64,000 nucleotides of DNA from Erwinia sp. S63 (GTDB lineage: Bacteria > Pseudomonadota > Gammaproteobacteria > Enterobacterales > Enterobacteriaceae), in contig NZ_JACVUP010000001.1 of the NCBI RefSeq assembly GCF_016625195.1, positions 558,001 through 622,000 of the forward strand, written 5' to 3'. This document shows positions 44,942 to 54,901 of this stretch, piece after piece. Both the position numbers and the translations under genes were made by a program. How positions within the stretch are numbered: the stretch's first letter is position 1; the number at the start of each line of letters is the position of its first letter. The notes beneath the pieces were generated by a model. That model was not told the origin of the DNA. It searched no databases and worked only from the letters and a program-made list of their open reading frames with translations.

Positions 44942-45652
44942 CTAATAAAGTGTCTGAATGGTGAGCGCGCCTTCTTTAAGGCACAGGCGCGCGGCTTTAC
45001 CAAAGAATTCCGCCGGAATCTGATCCATGATCCAGTATTCCCCGGCAATAGAGACCAACTCGGCTGCGAGGTTGGTACAAAAAATCTGGCTGTCACGTTC
45101 GCCACTGGCACCTGCCAGCGCACGACCGCGCATCATGCCGTAAATATGAATATTGCCGTCTGCCACCAGTTCGGCACCGGCGCTGACGCTGTTGGTGACG
45201 ATAAGATCGGCATTACGCGCGTAAATCTGTTGGCCTGAGCGCACTGGTGTATTGATGATGCGGGTTTTGCTGGCGGTTTCAGCGACCGGCGCCAGGATTG
45301 GCGGGGCTTCTTCAACCACTGGCGCTTCCGCACGCTTGCGATTCTCTTTGCCTTCTGACAGCACCGGCAAGCCTGCACGGGCAATCATCTTTTTCAGGGC
45401 TTCATCTTTACAACCGCTGACACCGACAATGCGTAAACCGGTGGCGATGACCGCCTGCTGCATCTGCTTCCAGTTGATATCACCGTTCAGTGCTGACACG
45501 TTGAGCACCACCGGTGCATTCTGCAAAAACGCAGGTGCCTGGTCGATTTTGTCCTGCAGCGCCTGACGAATCACCTCGGGTTGCGAATGGTGCAGATGAA
45601 CCACTGACAGGGTAAAACTGCTTCCCTTGAATTCGATTGGCGTTTGCGACAT
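44942..45652 (-). CDS. minC: septum formation inhibitor MinC
   Basis: The 236-residue product has the N-terminal FtsZ-inhibiting domain (residues 1-100; [40 protein letters not shown]), a proline/alanine linker at about 125-140, and the beta-helical MinD-binding domain ([40 protein letters not shown]). It blocks FtsZ assembly near the poles. It is the first gene of minCDE and is divergent from ycgL. Confidence 0.97.
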   Translation of the reverse strand: MSQTPIEFKGSSFTLSVVHLHHSQPEVIRQALQDKIDQAPAFLQNAPVVLNVSALNGDINWKQMQQAVIATGLRIVGVSGCKDEALKKMIARAGLPVLSEGKENRKRAEAPVVEEAPPILAPVAETASKTRIINTPVRSGQQIYARNADLIVTNSVSAGAELVADGNIHIYGMMRGRALAGASGERDSQIFCTNLAAELVSIAGEYWIMDQIPAEFFGKAARLCLKEGALTIQTLY

Positions 45653-45805
45653 CTGTCCTGACTCAGTCCTGTTTTACGACCCTAAGATGTACGTCGATAA
45701 AATCATCATTAACATCAAACGGTCAATATTCGAAGTTCTGCAAGCATGTTATAGTTACTGCTATATTCAGGCAAGTGACGCCACAGGTTAATTCGAGTAA
45801 AAAAT

Positions 45806-46081
45806 ATGTTTTGTGTGATCTACAGAAGCCCGCAACGTGAACAAACTTATCTTTATGTTGAAAAAAAAGACGATTTCTCACGCGTACCGGAAGAACTGCT
45901 GCGCGGCTTCGGTAAACCTCAGCTGGCGATGGTGCTGTCACTGGACAAACGCGACAAACTGGCTAATGCCGATATCAATAAAGTTAAGCAAGGTTTGAGC
46001 GATCAAGGCTATTATTTACAGATCCCACCACCGGTTGAAAGTCTGCTCAACATTCATCTTGATCAGAGTAAAAAAGTTTAA
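45806..46081 (+). CDS. ycgL: YcgL domain protein
   Basis: The 91-residue product matches the YcgL family: [20 protein letters not shown] at the start, [20 protein letters not shown] in the middle and [20 protein letters not shown] near the end. The family is always found next to minCDE or rnd in gamma-proteobacteria, but no function is established. It is divergent from minC. Confidence 0.94.
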   Translation: MFCVIYRSPQREQTYLYVEKKDDFSRVPEELLRGFGKPQLAMVLSLDKRDKLANADINKVKQGLSDQGYYLQIPPPVESLLNIHLDQSKKV

Positions 46082-46348
46082 TTCGGATTCATCTGTAAAT
46101 ATGCCCTGTAAAAATCCTCAGTGTTATTTGCATTAATTATTCGCCCGCTTTAAAGCATTATTGCGGGCAATAATTCCAGGGTGTGATCCTCTTTGTTGCG
46201 TATGATTAACGACTTTTGACAATTTCCGCCACGTCTGCCGCCATAAAACCGCTAATATAATCCTCCTCAGCTTGCCGCGTTCCGGCACTGAACCTGACCT
46301 ATCCGCCAGTCAGACTGGCATCAAACACAACTAATGCAGGGGAACAGC

Positions 46349-47008
46349 ATGTATCAGCATCGTAACTGGCAGGGCGCTTTGTTGGATTATCCCGTCAGCA
46401 AAGTGGTTTGCGTGGGCAGCAACTATGCGAAGCACATCAAGGAAATGGGCAGTGCCACGCCGACAGAACCGGTGGTGTTTATCAAACCGGAAACGGCGGT
46501 GTGCGATCTGCGTCAGCCGCTTTCGATTCCAGCCAACTTCGGCGAAGTGCATCACGAAGTGGAACTGGCGGTGCTGATAGGCTCCACGCTGAAGCAGGCA
46601 ACGGAAGAGCATGTGGTGAAAGCGATTGCCGGATATGGTGTGGCCCTGGATCTGACACTGCGTGATGTGCAGGCGGGGCTGAAAAAAGCCGGTCAGCCAT
46701 GGGAAAAATCCAAAGGGTTCGATAACTCTTGCCCGCTGTCAGGTTTCATTCCAGTTTCTGAATTCAGCGGCGACCCGCAGGATACTGAACTGAAGCTGGT
46801 GGTGAATGGCGAAGTGCGCCAGCATGGCAGCACGGCAGATATGATTCACAAAATCCTGCCGCTGATTGCTTACATGAGCCAGTACTTTACGCTGCGCGCC
46901 GGTGACGTGATCCTCACGGGAACCCCGGAAGGCGTGGGCCCAATGCGTTCTGGCGACAAGCTTGAAATTTCGCTGGCCGGTCACGGTATTACCACCCGCG
47001 TACTGTAA
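46349..47008 (+). CDS. ycgM: fumarylacetoacetate hydrolase-family protein YcgM
   Basis: The 219-residue product has the family core [19 protein letters not shown], the metal ligands in [13 protein letters not shown], and [20 protein letters not shown] 46349, with AGGGGAAC upstream, gives the E. coli length. Family members hydrolyse or decarboxylate beta-diketo acids such as oxaloacetate or acylpyruvates; the physiological substrate is not clear from sequence. It is followed by ycgN on the same strand. Confidence 0.94.
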   Translation: MYQHRNWQGALLDYPVSKVVCVGSNYAKHIKEMGSATPTEPVVFIKPETAVCDLRQPLSIPANFGEVHHEVELAVLIGSTLKQATEEHVVKAIAGYGVALDLTLRDVQAGLKKAGQPWEKSKGFDNSCPLSGFIPVSEFSGDPQDTELKLVVNGEVRQHGSTADMIHKILPLIAYMSQYFTLRAGDVILTGTPEGVGPMRSGDKLEISLAGHGITTRVL

Positions 47009-47073
47009 AACTTGCATCACCGCACCTAACCCTTTATAAGGTGCGGTCTTATTGCACAACCCGGACCGCGATC

Positions 47074-47520
47074 ATGACTGAACAACCTTTCTGGCAGACA
47101 AAACGCCTTGACCAAATGGACGATGCAGAGTGGGAATCACTGTGCGACGGCTGCGGCCAGTGCTGCCTGAACAAGTTGCAGGATGCGGATACCGATGAAA
47201 TCTATTTCACCAATGTGGCCTGCAATCAGCTGAATATTAAAACCTGCCAGTGTCGTAACTATGAGCGCCGGTTTGAGTACGAAGAGGACTGCATCAAGCT
47301 CACGCGTGAAAACCTCACCACCTTCAACTGGCTGCCGCGCACCTGTGCTTATCGTCTGTTAGGCGAGGGCGGGACTTTACCTGCCTGGCATCCACTGGTG
47401 GCCGGTTCGAAAAAGGCGATGCATGCGCAGCGTATCTCGGTGCGTTACATTGCGGTGCGGGAAAGTGAAGTACGCGACTGGGAAGATCACATTATCGATC
47501 GACCCGACCGTAACGGTTGA
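47074..47520 (+). CDS. ycgN: UPF0260 zinc/iron-cluster-type protein YcgN
   Basis: The 148-residue product carries the CxxCxxCC pattern [12 protein letters not shown] near residue 27 and further cysteines ([33 protein letters not shown]), the YkgJ-type metal-binding arrangement. The metal or cluster and function are unknown. ATG 47074 is chosen because homology begins at [14 protein letters not shown]. It is convergent with dsbB across a bidirectional terminator. Confidence 0.92.
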   Translation: MTEQPFWQTKRLDQMDDAEWESLCDGCGQCCLNKLQDADTDEIYFTNVACNQLNIKTCQCRNYERRFEYEEDCIKLTRENLTTFNWLPRTCAYRLLGEGGTLPAWHPLVAGSKKAMHAQRISVRYIAVRESEVRDWEDHIIDRPDRNG

Positions 47521-47524
47521 CGTG

Positions 47525-47555
47525 AAAACAGGCAGCGAGAGCTGCCTGTTTTATT
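47525..47555. terminator. bidirectional terminator between ycgN and dsbB
   Basis: AAAACAGGCAGC, loop GAGA and GCTGCCTGTTTT form a perfect 12-base-pair stem between the two convergent genes. Confidence 0.92.
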
Positions 47556-47559
47556 TTGA

Positions 47560-48093
47560 TTAACGGCTAAATAAATCGCGGCGTTTTGGCTTGAACGGCT
47601 GGGCAATCAGCACCAGCGCGCCGACCAGCAGATAGGCGGCAAAGATCACGATCATCCACTGCGGCATGCTCCAGGTCAGGAATGTCCAGCTGCGTTCGGC
47701 ACAATCACCACTGGCGACAAACACCGAGGGCAGCCATTTATCCAGCGGCAGCCAGGTAGGGAAACGTGCAGCAAAGTCACAGGTAACAAACGGATTTGGG
47801 TGCAACTGAATATCCGTATGTTCAATCGACAGCATCAGGCCCTTATAAGCGCTGTACAGCCAAATCAGGATTGCTCCCCAACGCAATGGCAGGGACTTCG
47901 GCGCGAACGCACCAACAATCCCTGCGCCCATGACGCCAAATAGCGCACAACGTTCGTAGATACACATCACGCAGGGTTTCAGTCCCATGACGTGTTGAAA
48001 GAAGAGTGCAGTCAGTTCAAAAGCCAGAGCTGTCAGAGCCAGCAATAACCATGCTCCGCGTCCTCGTGAGCATTGATTCAAATATCGCAACAT
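47560..48093 (-). CDS. dsbB: disulfide bond formation protein DsbB
   Basis: The 177-residue four-helix membrane protein has the first cysteine pair Cys41-x-x-Cys44 ([15 protein letters not shown], with the quinone-site arginine) and the second pair Cys105/Cys131 in the periplasmic loop ([19 protein letters not shown]). It reoxidises DsbA and passes electrons to ubiquinone. E. coli has nhaB between dsbB and fadR; here dsbB and fadR are direct neighbours. Confidence 0.97.
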   Translation of the reverse strand: MLRYLNQCSRGRGAWLLLALTALAFELTALFFQHVMGLKPCVMCIYERCALFGVMGAGIVGAFAPKSLPLRWGAILIWLYSAYKGLMLSIEHTDIQLHPNPFVTCDFAARFPTWLPLDKWLPSVFVASGDCAERSWTFLTWSMPQWMIVIFAAYLLVGALVLIAQPFKPKRRDLFSR

Positions 48094-48409
48094 ATTGCTT
48101 ATCCTGTAACCATTAATGCTTCGCAGTGTAAACCAAAAGCGTAACCGTGCCAGCCAGGTAACGGGAAAAAATCATGTACAAAAATGACTTAAGCCTGATC
48201 CAGGCCATAAAAATCGCATTTACTGATCAAGAGGATGTGGCGAAAGCACAATACGACGCAAACGAGTGCGTAAAAGTCTGACAGGTATAAAACACTGTTG
48301 AATTTTGCGCCAGCGCGCGCTTTTAATCGGTTGTCAGTCTATTTCCGCTATAGCCGCTCTGGTATGATGAGTGCCATTACGATAAAGAAAGCAATGAGAA
48401 ATAAATGCT
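48094..48409. other. dsbB-fadR intergenic region
   Basis: No gene is seen in these 316 bases. A TATGATG -10-like element (48363-48369, extended by TGG) lies about 40 bases before fadR and is its likely promoter. There is no trace of nhaB. Confidence 0.6.
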
Positions 48410-49129
48410 ATGGTGATTAAGGCGCAAAGCCCCGCAGGATTTGCTGAAGAGTATATTATTGAAAGCATCTGGAACAGTCGCTTTCCGCCGGGGTCGATCC
48501 TGCCTGCTGAACGTGAGCTTTCTGAACTGATTGGCGTTACACGCACTACGCTGCGTGAAGTGTTACAGCGTCTGGCACGCGATGGCTGGTTAACCATTCA
48601 GCATGGTAAGCCCACGCGCGTGAATGATTTCTGGGAAACCTCAGGTCTTAACATTCTCGAAACGCTGGCCCGCCTCGATCACGATAGCGTACCGCAGCTG
48701 ATTGATAATCTGCTGTCGGTGCGTACCAACATCGCCTCGATCTTTATTAGCCGTGCATTGCGTCATCATCCGGACAAAGCGCGCGAAGTGCTGGAAACAG
48801 CATTGAGCGAAGAGGACAAAGCGGAAGCCTACACTGAACTGGATTATCGCGTGTTCCGTGGTTTGGCTTTTGCGTCAGGCAACCCGATTTACGGTTTGAT
48901 TTTGAATGGCTTGAAAGGGCTGTACACCCGAGTGGGGCGTCACTACTTCTCTAATCCTGAAGCGCGCCAGCAGGCTCGCAGCTTCTACCGTCAGCTGGCC
49001 GATTTGTGCAGTGCGAATCCCACACAGGATCAGATTGTCGATACCGTACGTGAGTATGGTCGTCGCAGCGGAGAGATTTGGCATAGCATGCAAAAAAGCA
49101 TGCCAGATGATTTAGCCAGCAAGCGCTAA
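48410..49129 (+). CDS. fadR: fatty acid metabolism regulator FadR
   Basis: The 239-residue GntR-family protein equals E. coli FadR in length. It has a winged helix ([20 protein letters not shown] then [20 protein letters not shown]) and an all-helical acyl-CoA-binding domain ([40 protein letters not shown]). FadR represses fad genes and activates fabA/fabB, and lets go of DNA on binding long-chain acyl-CoA. One likely target, the site before fadD, lies in this window. Confidence 0.97.
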   Translation: MVIKAQSPAGFAEEYIIESIWNSRFPPGSILPAERELSELIGVTRTTLREVLQRLARDGWLTIQHGKPTRVNDFWETSGLNILETLARLDHDSVPQLIDNLLSVRTNIASIFISRALRHHPDKAREVLETALSEEDKAEAYTELDYRVFRGLAFASGNPIYGLILNGLKGLYTRVGRHYFSNPEARQQARSFYRQLADLCSANPTQDQIVDTVREYGRRSGEIWHSMQKSMPDDLASKR

Positions 49130-49132
49130 AAG

Positions 49133-49159
49133 AAAACCGGACTTTAACAGTCCGGTTTT
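49133..49159. terminator. bidirectional terminator between fadR and ycgB
   Basis: AAAACCGGACT, loop TTAAC and AGTCCGGTTTT form an 11-base-pair stem with T-runs in both directions between convergent genes. Confidence 0.92.
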
Positions 49160-49166
49160 TTTATGT

Positions 49167-50702
49167 TTACAGTGCGGGTCCACGTGTAGGCGACCGGTCC
49201 AGCAGCTCAACGCTGCCATCTTCGTTCTGTTGTTCCAGAATCACATCGAACCCCCATAAACGATGCACATGCTTCAGCACTTCGCGACGGCTTTTATCCA
49301 GCGGTGCGCGTTGCTGTGGCACGTAGCGTAAGGTCAGTGAACGGTCTCCGCGCAGATCCACGTTGTAAACCTGGATGTTAGGTTCCAGATTGCTCAGGTT
49401 GTACTGCGCCGAGAGCTGCTGACGAATCGCACGGTAGCCGGCCTCATCGTGAATCGCGGCAATTTCCAGGAAGTTATTGCGATCGTCATCCATTACCGTA
49501 AACAGGCGGAAGTCACGCATCACTTTGGGTGACAGGAATTGGCTGATGAAGCTCTCATCCTTAAATTCACGCATGGCAAAGTGCAGCGTTTTCAGCCAGT
49601 CGGAACCCGCGATGTCCGGGAACCAGTAGCGATCTTCTTCCGTCGGTGACTGGCAGATACGTTTGATATCCTGGAACATGGCGAAGCCCAAAGCATAAGG
49701 GTTTATACCGTTATACCACTGGCTGTTATACGGTGGCTGATACACCACATTGGTATGGCTGTGCAGGAACTCCATCATAAAGCGTTCCGACACTTTCCCT
49801 TCGTCGTACAGATGATTGAGGATGGTGTAATGCCAGAACGTCGCCCAGCCTTCATTCATTACCTGCGTCTGTTTCTGCGGGTAAAAATACTGGCTGACCT
49901 TACGCACGATGCGCAGCACCTCACGTTGCCAGGACTCCAGCAGCGGGGCGTTTTTTTCCATAAAGTAGAGCAAGTTTTCCTGCGGTTCCGAAGGATAGCG
50001 CGCCGCTTCCACGTGCACAGACTCCTTCTCTTTACGCGGCAGGGTGCGCCATAGGGTGTTTACCTGGCTCTGCAGATACTCTTCACGGCTTTTTTGCCGC
50101 GCTTTCTCTTCCTGCAGCGAGATCTTTTGCGGACGTTTATAGCGATCCACGCCGTAGTTCATCAGCGCATGACAAGAGTCGAGCAGGCGTTCCACCTCTT
50201 CCACGCCATATCGCTCTTCGCAATCAGTGATGTAGTTACGTGCGAATAACAGGTAATCGACGATAGAACTGGCATCGGTCCAACTGCGGAATAAATAGTT
50301 ATTTTTAAAGAAAGAGTTGTGCCCATAGCACGCGTGCGCCATCACCAGCGCCTGCATGGTCATGGTGTTCTCTTCCATTAAATAGGCAATACAAGGATTG
50401 GAGTTGATGACGATTTCGTACGCTAAACCCTGCTGGCCATGTTTATAGCGTTGTTCGGTTTCAATGAATTTTTTGCCGAACGACCAGTGTGCATAGTTAA
50501 TCGGCATACCTACGCTGGAGTAGGCATCCATCATTTGTTCGGAGGTGATGACTTCGATTTGATGCGGATAGGTATCAAGCCCGTAGCTTTTGGCTACACG
50601 GTCAATTTCCGCCAGATAGACATCAAGCAGTTCGAAGGTCCAGTCGGGTCCATCACTGAGTCGTTTACTGCTCCGGGTTGGCTCGTCAAAGATTGTCGTC
50701 AT
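49167..50702 (-). CDS. ycgB: SpoVR-family protein YcgB
   Basis: The 511-residue product aligns with E. coli YcgB. Typical SpoVR blocks are YPHQIEVITSEQMMDAYSSV, YEIVINSNPCIAYLMEENTM, MAHACYGHNSFFKNNYLFRS and MNEGWATFWHYTILNHLYDE. ATG 50702 is chosen because homology begins at MTTIFDEPTRSSKRL. In E. coli YcgB is sigma-S dependent and works in the same stress circuit as the YeaG kinase and YeaH, both encoded further right in this window. Its biochemical activity is unknown. Confidence 0.94.
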   Translation of the reverse strand: MTTIFDEPTRSSKRLSDGPDWTFELLDVYLAEIDRVAKSYGLDTYPHQIEVITSEQMMDAYSSVGMPINYAHWSFGKKFIETEQRYKHGQQGLAYEIVINSNPCIAYLMEENTMTMQALVMAHACYGHNSFFKNNYLFRSWTDASSIVDYLLFARNYITDCEERYGVEEVERLLDSCHALMNYGVDRYKRPQKISLQEEKARQKSREEYLQSQVNTLWRTLPRKEKESVHVEAARYPSEPQENLLYFMEKNAPLLESWQREVLRIVRKVSQYFYPQKQTQVMNEGWATFWHYTILNHLYDEGKVSERFMMEFLHSHTNVVYQPPYNSQWYNGINPYALGFAMFQDIKRICQSPTEEDRYWFPDIAGSDWLKTLHFAMREFKDESFISQFLSPKVMRDFRLFTVMDDDRNNFLEIAAIHDEAGYRAIRQQLSAQYNLSNLEPNIQVYNVDLRGDRSLTLRYVPQQRAPLDKSRREVLKHVHRLWGFDVILEQQNEDGSVELLDRSPTRGPAL

Positions 50703-51203
50703 AGCGCACCTCTGTTTTGCAAGCGGCAGGCAACGGATTGTCACCTGTCACGATCGTTTAAGGCTTCATCCTGAGAAAGACAGCCCAATAAAACTGAGCG
50801 AACACTTCAATGATAGTCCACTGTCGCTTATCCGAAACCGGAACTCAATCGAATTCTTTTGGCAGAAAATCATTCAAAAATCGACGCTTAAGTCATTACT
50901 AATGACAACTGTCGGTTTTAGATTAATTGGCAGAATAAAACTCTGTTTATAAGTGCGTTATATGACTGCGGCGCTTTCTCCTGAAAAAAGAGAAAAGCAC
51001 TGCCCTGCGCATAATAAATTGCTGGTTAATGGTTTTATGGCATAAAAAATCCTGATTTTTGCACTGCCTCATGATTTCTGTGTGCAGGAAGGTGAAAAAC
51101 ATGTGAAATATGTCTGTCGAATGTAAGATGAGAAGAGCTGTCTGGTTATGCTAATTCAGACGGTATTCATAGTTGATTATGCTTTTGCCGCGACGAGGGG
51201 CTT
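50703..51203. other. ycgB-dadA intergenic region
   Basis: These 501 bases hold no convincing gene. They are AT-rich in the middle (50,870-51,080), as expected for divergent promoters and for Lrp/CRP control of dadAX known from E. coli, but I could not place a specific site. Confidence 0.6.
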
Positions 51204-52505
51204 ATGCGCGTAGTGATTCTTGGAAGTGGTGTCGTGGGAGTGGCGAGTGCCTGGTATCTGGCGCAGGCTGGACATGAGGTAACGGTCATCGACCGCCAAC
51301 CGGGCGCAGCGCTGGAAACCAGCGCAGGTAATGCGGGCCAGATCTCTCCGGGCTATGCAGCGCCCTGGGCGGCACCGGGCGTGCCGCTTAAAGCGGTAAA
51401 ATGGATGTTTCAGCGTCACGCGCCATTGGCCGTTCGCCTTGACGGCAGCAAATTCCAGCTGGAGTGGATGTGGAACATGCTGCGTAACTGCGACATGCGC
51501 CATTATCAGGAAAACAAAGGGCGCATGGTACGTATTGCGGAATACAGCCGTGATTGCCTGAAAACGTTGCGCGCCTCGACCGGGATCGCCTATGAAGGTC
51601 GTCAGGGCGGTACTTTGCAACTGTTCCGTACCCAGCAGCAGTTTGACAGCGCCAGCAAAGATATCGCCGTGCTGAAAGAAGCTGGTGTGCCTTATGAACT
51701 GCTGGAAGCACATCAGCTCCACAGCGTTGAACCGGCGTTGGCCACGACCGCGCACAAGCTGACGGGCGGGCTGCGTTTACCGAACGATGAGACCGGAGAC
51801 TGCCAGTTGTTTACTCAACGTCTGGCTGAGATGGCGGCGGCTGCGGGCGTCACCTTCCGCTATGACACTCAGGTTGATCAGTTGCTGCGTGAAGGCAATC
51901 GCATTTACGGTGTGAAGTGTGGTGATGAGGTGATTAAGGCGGATGCCTATGTGGTGGCATTTGGTTCCTATTCGACCGCGCTACTGAAAGATATCGTCTC
52001 GATACCGGTTTATCCGCTTAAAGGCTATTCCCTCACCATTCCGATTAAGAACCCCGACGCTGCACCGGTGTCCACCATCCTCGATGAGACCTACAAAGTG
52101 GCGGTCACGCGCTTCGACGATCGCATTCGCGTGGGCGGCATGGCGGAAATTGTTGGTTTTAACACCAAACTGACGCCTGCACGACGTGAAACGCTGGAGA
52201 TGGTGGTCAGCGATCTCTATCCTGAAGGCGGTTTTGTTGAACAGGCCACGTTCTGGACGGGACTACGTCCGATGACACCGGACGGCACGCCGATTGTTGG
52301 GCGTACGCCGCTGTCTAATCTCTATCTCAACACCGGTCACGGAACGCTGGGATGGACCATGGCCTGTGGATCCGGTCAGCTGTTGGCCGATTTGATTTCC
52401 GGTCAGAAACCGGCAATTGCTGCAGACGATTTGTCAGTGCTGCGCTACCTGCCAGGTTTCGAACCCCATTCGTCGCCGTTGCGTAACGCTAACGCGGCGC
52501 GTTGA
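51204..52505 (+). CDS. dadA: D-amino acid dehydrogenase small subunit DadA
   Basis: The 433-residue flavoprotein has the FAD-binding start [40 protein letters not shown] and a C-terminal FAD contact [20 protein letters not shown]. It oxidises D-alanine and other D-amino acids to 2-oxo acids at the inner membrane, passing electrons to the respiratory chain. dadX follows after 21 bases, so L-alanine is first racemised by DadX and then burned by DadA. Confidence 0.97.
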   Translation: MRVVILGSGVVGVASAWYLAQAGHEVTVIDRQPGAALETSAGNAGQISPGYAAPWAAPGVPLKAVKWMFQRHAPLAVRLDGSKFQLEWMWNMLRNCDMRHYQENKGRMVRIAEYSRDCLKTLRASTGIAYEGRQGGTLQLFRTQQQFDSASKDIAVLKEAGVPYELLEAHQLHSVEPALATTAHKLTGGLRLPNDETGDCQLFTQRLAEMAAAAGVTFRYDTQVDQLLREGNRIYGVKCGDEVIKADAYVVAFGSYSTALLKDIVSIPVYPLKGYSLTIPIKNPDAAPVSTILDETYKVAVTRFDDRIRVGGMAEIVGFNTKLTPARRETLEMVVSDLYPEGGFVEQATFWTGLRPMTPDGTPIVGRTPLSNLYLNTGHGTLGWTMACGSGQLLADLISGQKPAIAADDLSVLRYLPGFEPHSSPLRNANAAR

Positions 52506-52526
52506 GACCTCAGGGAGAGCACAAGC

Positions 52527-53597
52527 ATGTCACGTCCTACTGGCGCCACCATTAACCAACAGGCGCTGCGCCACAATCTGGCGATTGTACGGCAGGCGGC
52601 CCCGCAGTCGCGGGTTTGGTCAGTGGTCAAAGCCAATGCTTACGGGCACGGTATCGATCGCGTCTGGCAAAGCCTGGCGGAGACCGATGGTTTCGCGCTG
52701 CTGAATATGGAAGAAGCGATTCTGTTGCGTGAGCAGGGTTGGAAAAAACCGATTCTGCTGCTGGAAGGTTTCTTCCATGCGGAAGATTTGACGCTGATTG
52801 ATCGCTATCGTTTAACCACCAGCGTGCACAGCAACTGGCAGATTCAGGCGCTGGCCAAAGCTTCACTCTCTGCGCCAGTTGATATCTATCTGAAGATGAA
52901 CAGCGGCATGAATCGTCTGGGTTTCCGTCCGGAACAGGTGCAGGCTGCATGGCAGAAACTGCGTGCGTTGCCCAACGTCGGCGAGATGACGCTGATGGCG
53001 CATTTTGCGGACGCGGAAAATCCGGAAGGTCTGATCGAGCCGATGAAGCGCGTTGAACTGGCTGCCGAAGGTTTGGATTGCCCACGCTCGCTCTCCAACT
53101 CTGCTGCCACCTTGTGGCATCCAGAAGCGCACTTTGATTGGGTGCGCCCAGGCATCATTCTTTATGGCGCATCGCCGAGTGGTGACTGGCAGGACATTGC
53201 CAGTACCGGATTGCAGCCGGTAATGACCTTAAACAGTGAAATCATTGGTGTGCAGCAACTCAGTGCTGGCGATGGTGTGGGCTATGGCTATCGCTATCAC
53301 GCTACGTCCTCGCAGCGTATCGGAATTGTGGCCTGTGGCTATGCCGACGGCTATCCGCGTCATGCGCCAACCGGCACGCCAGTGAGCGTCGACGGAATTC
53401 GTACCCAGACGCTGGGCGCGATCTCCATGGATATGATGATGATTGACCTCGAACCGTGCCCGCAGGCCGGGATTGGTTCCAAAGTGGAACTGTGGGGCAA
53501 TCAGGTGAAAATCGATGAGGTGGCGAAAGCTGCCGGCACGGTGGGTTACGAGCTGATGTGCGCGCTCGCGCCCCGTGTGCCGGTTGAGGTTATTTAA
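52527..53597 (+). CDS. dadX: catabolic alanine racemase DadX
   Basis: The 356-residue PLP enzyme has the cofactor lysine Lys35 in VWSVVKANAYGHGID, the substrate-side segment MNSGMNRLGFRPEQVQ, and the catalytic tyrosine region GVGYGYRYHATSSQRIGIVA. Length equals E. coli DadX. It converts L-alanine to D-alanine for breakdown by DadA. Its last eight bases overlap the end of the convergent transporter gene. Confidence 0.96.
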   Translation: MSRPTGATINQQALRHNLAIVRQAAPQSRVWSVVKANAYGHGIDRVWQSLAETDGFALLNMEEAILLREQGWKKPILLLEGFFHAEDLTLIDRYRLTTSVHSNWQIQALAKASLSAPVDIYLKMNSGMNRLGFRPEQVQAAWQKLRALPNVGEMTLMAHFADAENPEGLIEPMKRVELAAEGLDCPRSLSNSAATLWHPEAHFDWVRPGIILYGASPSGDWQDIASTGLQPVMTLNSEIIGVQQLSAGDGVGYGYRYHATSSQRIGIVACGYADGYPRHAPTGTPVSVDGIRTQTLGAISMDMMMIDLEPCPQAGIGSKVELWGNQVKIDEVAKAAGTVGYELMCALAPRVPVEVI

Positions 53598-54783
53598 GTG
53601 CGGTGACGCTTCCGTGCATCTTTTTACTGCAGCGCCAGGCGATCAAAGCCAGCGCTGCACCTAAAAGCATCATTAAGGCCAGTGAGGATTTCTCGGCGAC
53701 CGGTAACGCTACAATCATCAGGCTGCCACCTGCGCCGCAAGCCATCTGAATAAAGCCCTGCAATGCCGCGGCAACCCCCGCTTGCTGCTGATACGGCTCT
53801 AATGCGTAGCTGGTGGCGGGGCCAACGGTAAAGGCCAGTCCCGCAACCGACACCGCCACTGGAATCATATACAGCGCCCAGTGTGTCTGCCATGCGGCAG
53901 GCAGCAGCGCCATCCCCGCCAGCAGCAAAATGGCACCTAACAGCATAGTGACAAAGCCCATCGCCAGGCAGAAAGGGCGTCCGGCTTTACGGATGGTCTT
54001 ATTCACAAACGCACTCACCAGCATGATCCAAAAGCCGTTGGCACCAAAGGCAAAGGAGAATTGCAGGGGCGTCAGACCGCCTTCCGTCATCAGCACATGC
54101 GGTGCCAGTGACACATAGGTCAGTACCATGCCGAGTGCACCTGCATTGGCAAAGGCGAAGGCAAGAAAACGCGGTTCACGTGCAATCGCAGCGTACTGCG
54201 CCAGCGGCAATCCTTTAACTCGCAGCGTATCGGCAGGACGGGTTTCCGGCAGGCAGAACACCACAATCAAACCAATCACGGCGGCATAGCCACACAGGAA
54301 CCAGAAGGGCGCACGCCAGCCGTAGGCTTCAGCAAGGATGCCGCCCAGCAGTGGCGCCAGTGCAGGCACAATATTCAGTGCACCATTAAGGAAACCATAG
54401 GCACGTGCGGCTTCATCACCGCTTAAACGATCGCGCACGCCACTGAAGGCAACGACAGCACTGCAACAGACCGCACAGCCCTGAATCAAACGGGCAAGGA
54501 AGAACACCGGCCATACGGTGGCGGTCGCAGCCACGGCGCTACCAACGATATAGAGTGCCAGGCCAATCAGCGCAATCGGCTTACGGCCAAAATTATCCAC
54601 CAAAGGTCCGGTTACCAGTTGGCCGATGCCCATCACCAGTAAGAACAGCGGAATGGTAATCTGAATCAAACTGACCGGGCTGTTCAGGCCTTCAGCGATT
54701 TGCGGCAGAGTGGGAAGGTAAAGATCGATGCCGAGCGGTGCCAGCAGCACCAGGCTTAAAAGCAGCAGGGTAAATTTTTGCAT
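53590..54783 (-). CDS. Bcr/CflA-type multidrug MFS transporter
   Basis: The 397-residue protein has 12 predicted helices, starting LLLLSLVLLAPLGIDLYLPT with the Bcr/CflA signature DLYLPTLP. It has motif A in GPLVDNFGRKPIALIG, the helix-4 motif ARLIQGCAVCCSAVVAFSGV with its conserved arginine, and GILAEAYGWRAPFWFL. Family members use protons to export drugs such as chloramphenicol, bicyclomycin or cysteine-type metabolites; the substrate here is unknown. It is not next to dadX in E. coli, so it is lineage-specific at this site. Confidence 0.88.
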   Translation of the reverse strand: MQKFTLLLLSLVLLAPLGIDLYLPTLPQIAEGLNSPVSLIQITIPLFLLVMGIGQLVTGPLVDNFGRKPIALIGLALYIVGSAVAATATVWPVFFLARLIQGCAVCCSAVVAFSGVRDRLSGDEAARAYGFLNGALNIVPALAPLLGGILAEAYGWRAPFWFLCGYAAVIGLIVVFCLPETRPADTLRVKGLPLAQYAAIAREPRFLAFAFANAGALGMVLTYVSLAPHVLMTEGGLTPLQFSFAFGANGFWIMLVSAFVNKTIRKAGRPFCLAMGFVTMLLGAILLLAGMALLPAAWQTHWALYMIPVAVSVAGLAFTVGPATSYALEPYQQQAGVAAALQGFIQMACGAGGSLMIVALPVAEKSSLALMMLLGAALALIAWRCSKKMHGSVTALK

Positions 54784-54851
54784 CTGAAACCAGAAACGTC
54801 CTGTTAAACAAGCGGGAAGGGTAATGACTTAGCCGGGAAAAAGAAAGGAAT

Positions 54852-54888
54852 AAAAAAGCGATGTCTGCTGGACCAACACAGACATCGC
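54852..54888 (-). terminator. terminator of wbaP
   Basis: On the minus strand GCGATGTCTG and CAGACATCGC pair around an 11-base loop and are followed by TTTTTTATT, 13 bases after the stop. Confidence 0.9.
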
Positions 54889-54901
54889 GTCGAGGGTAGG
54901 A

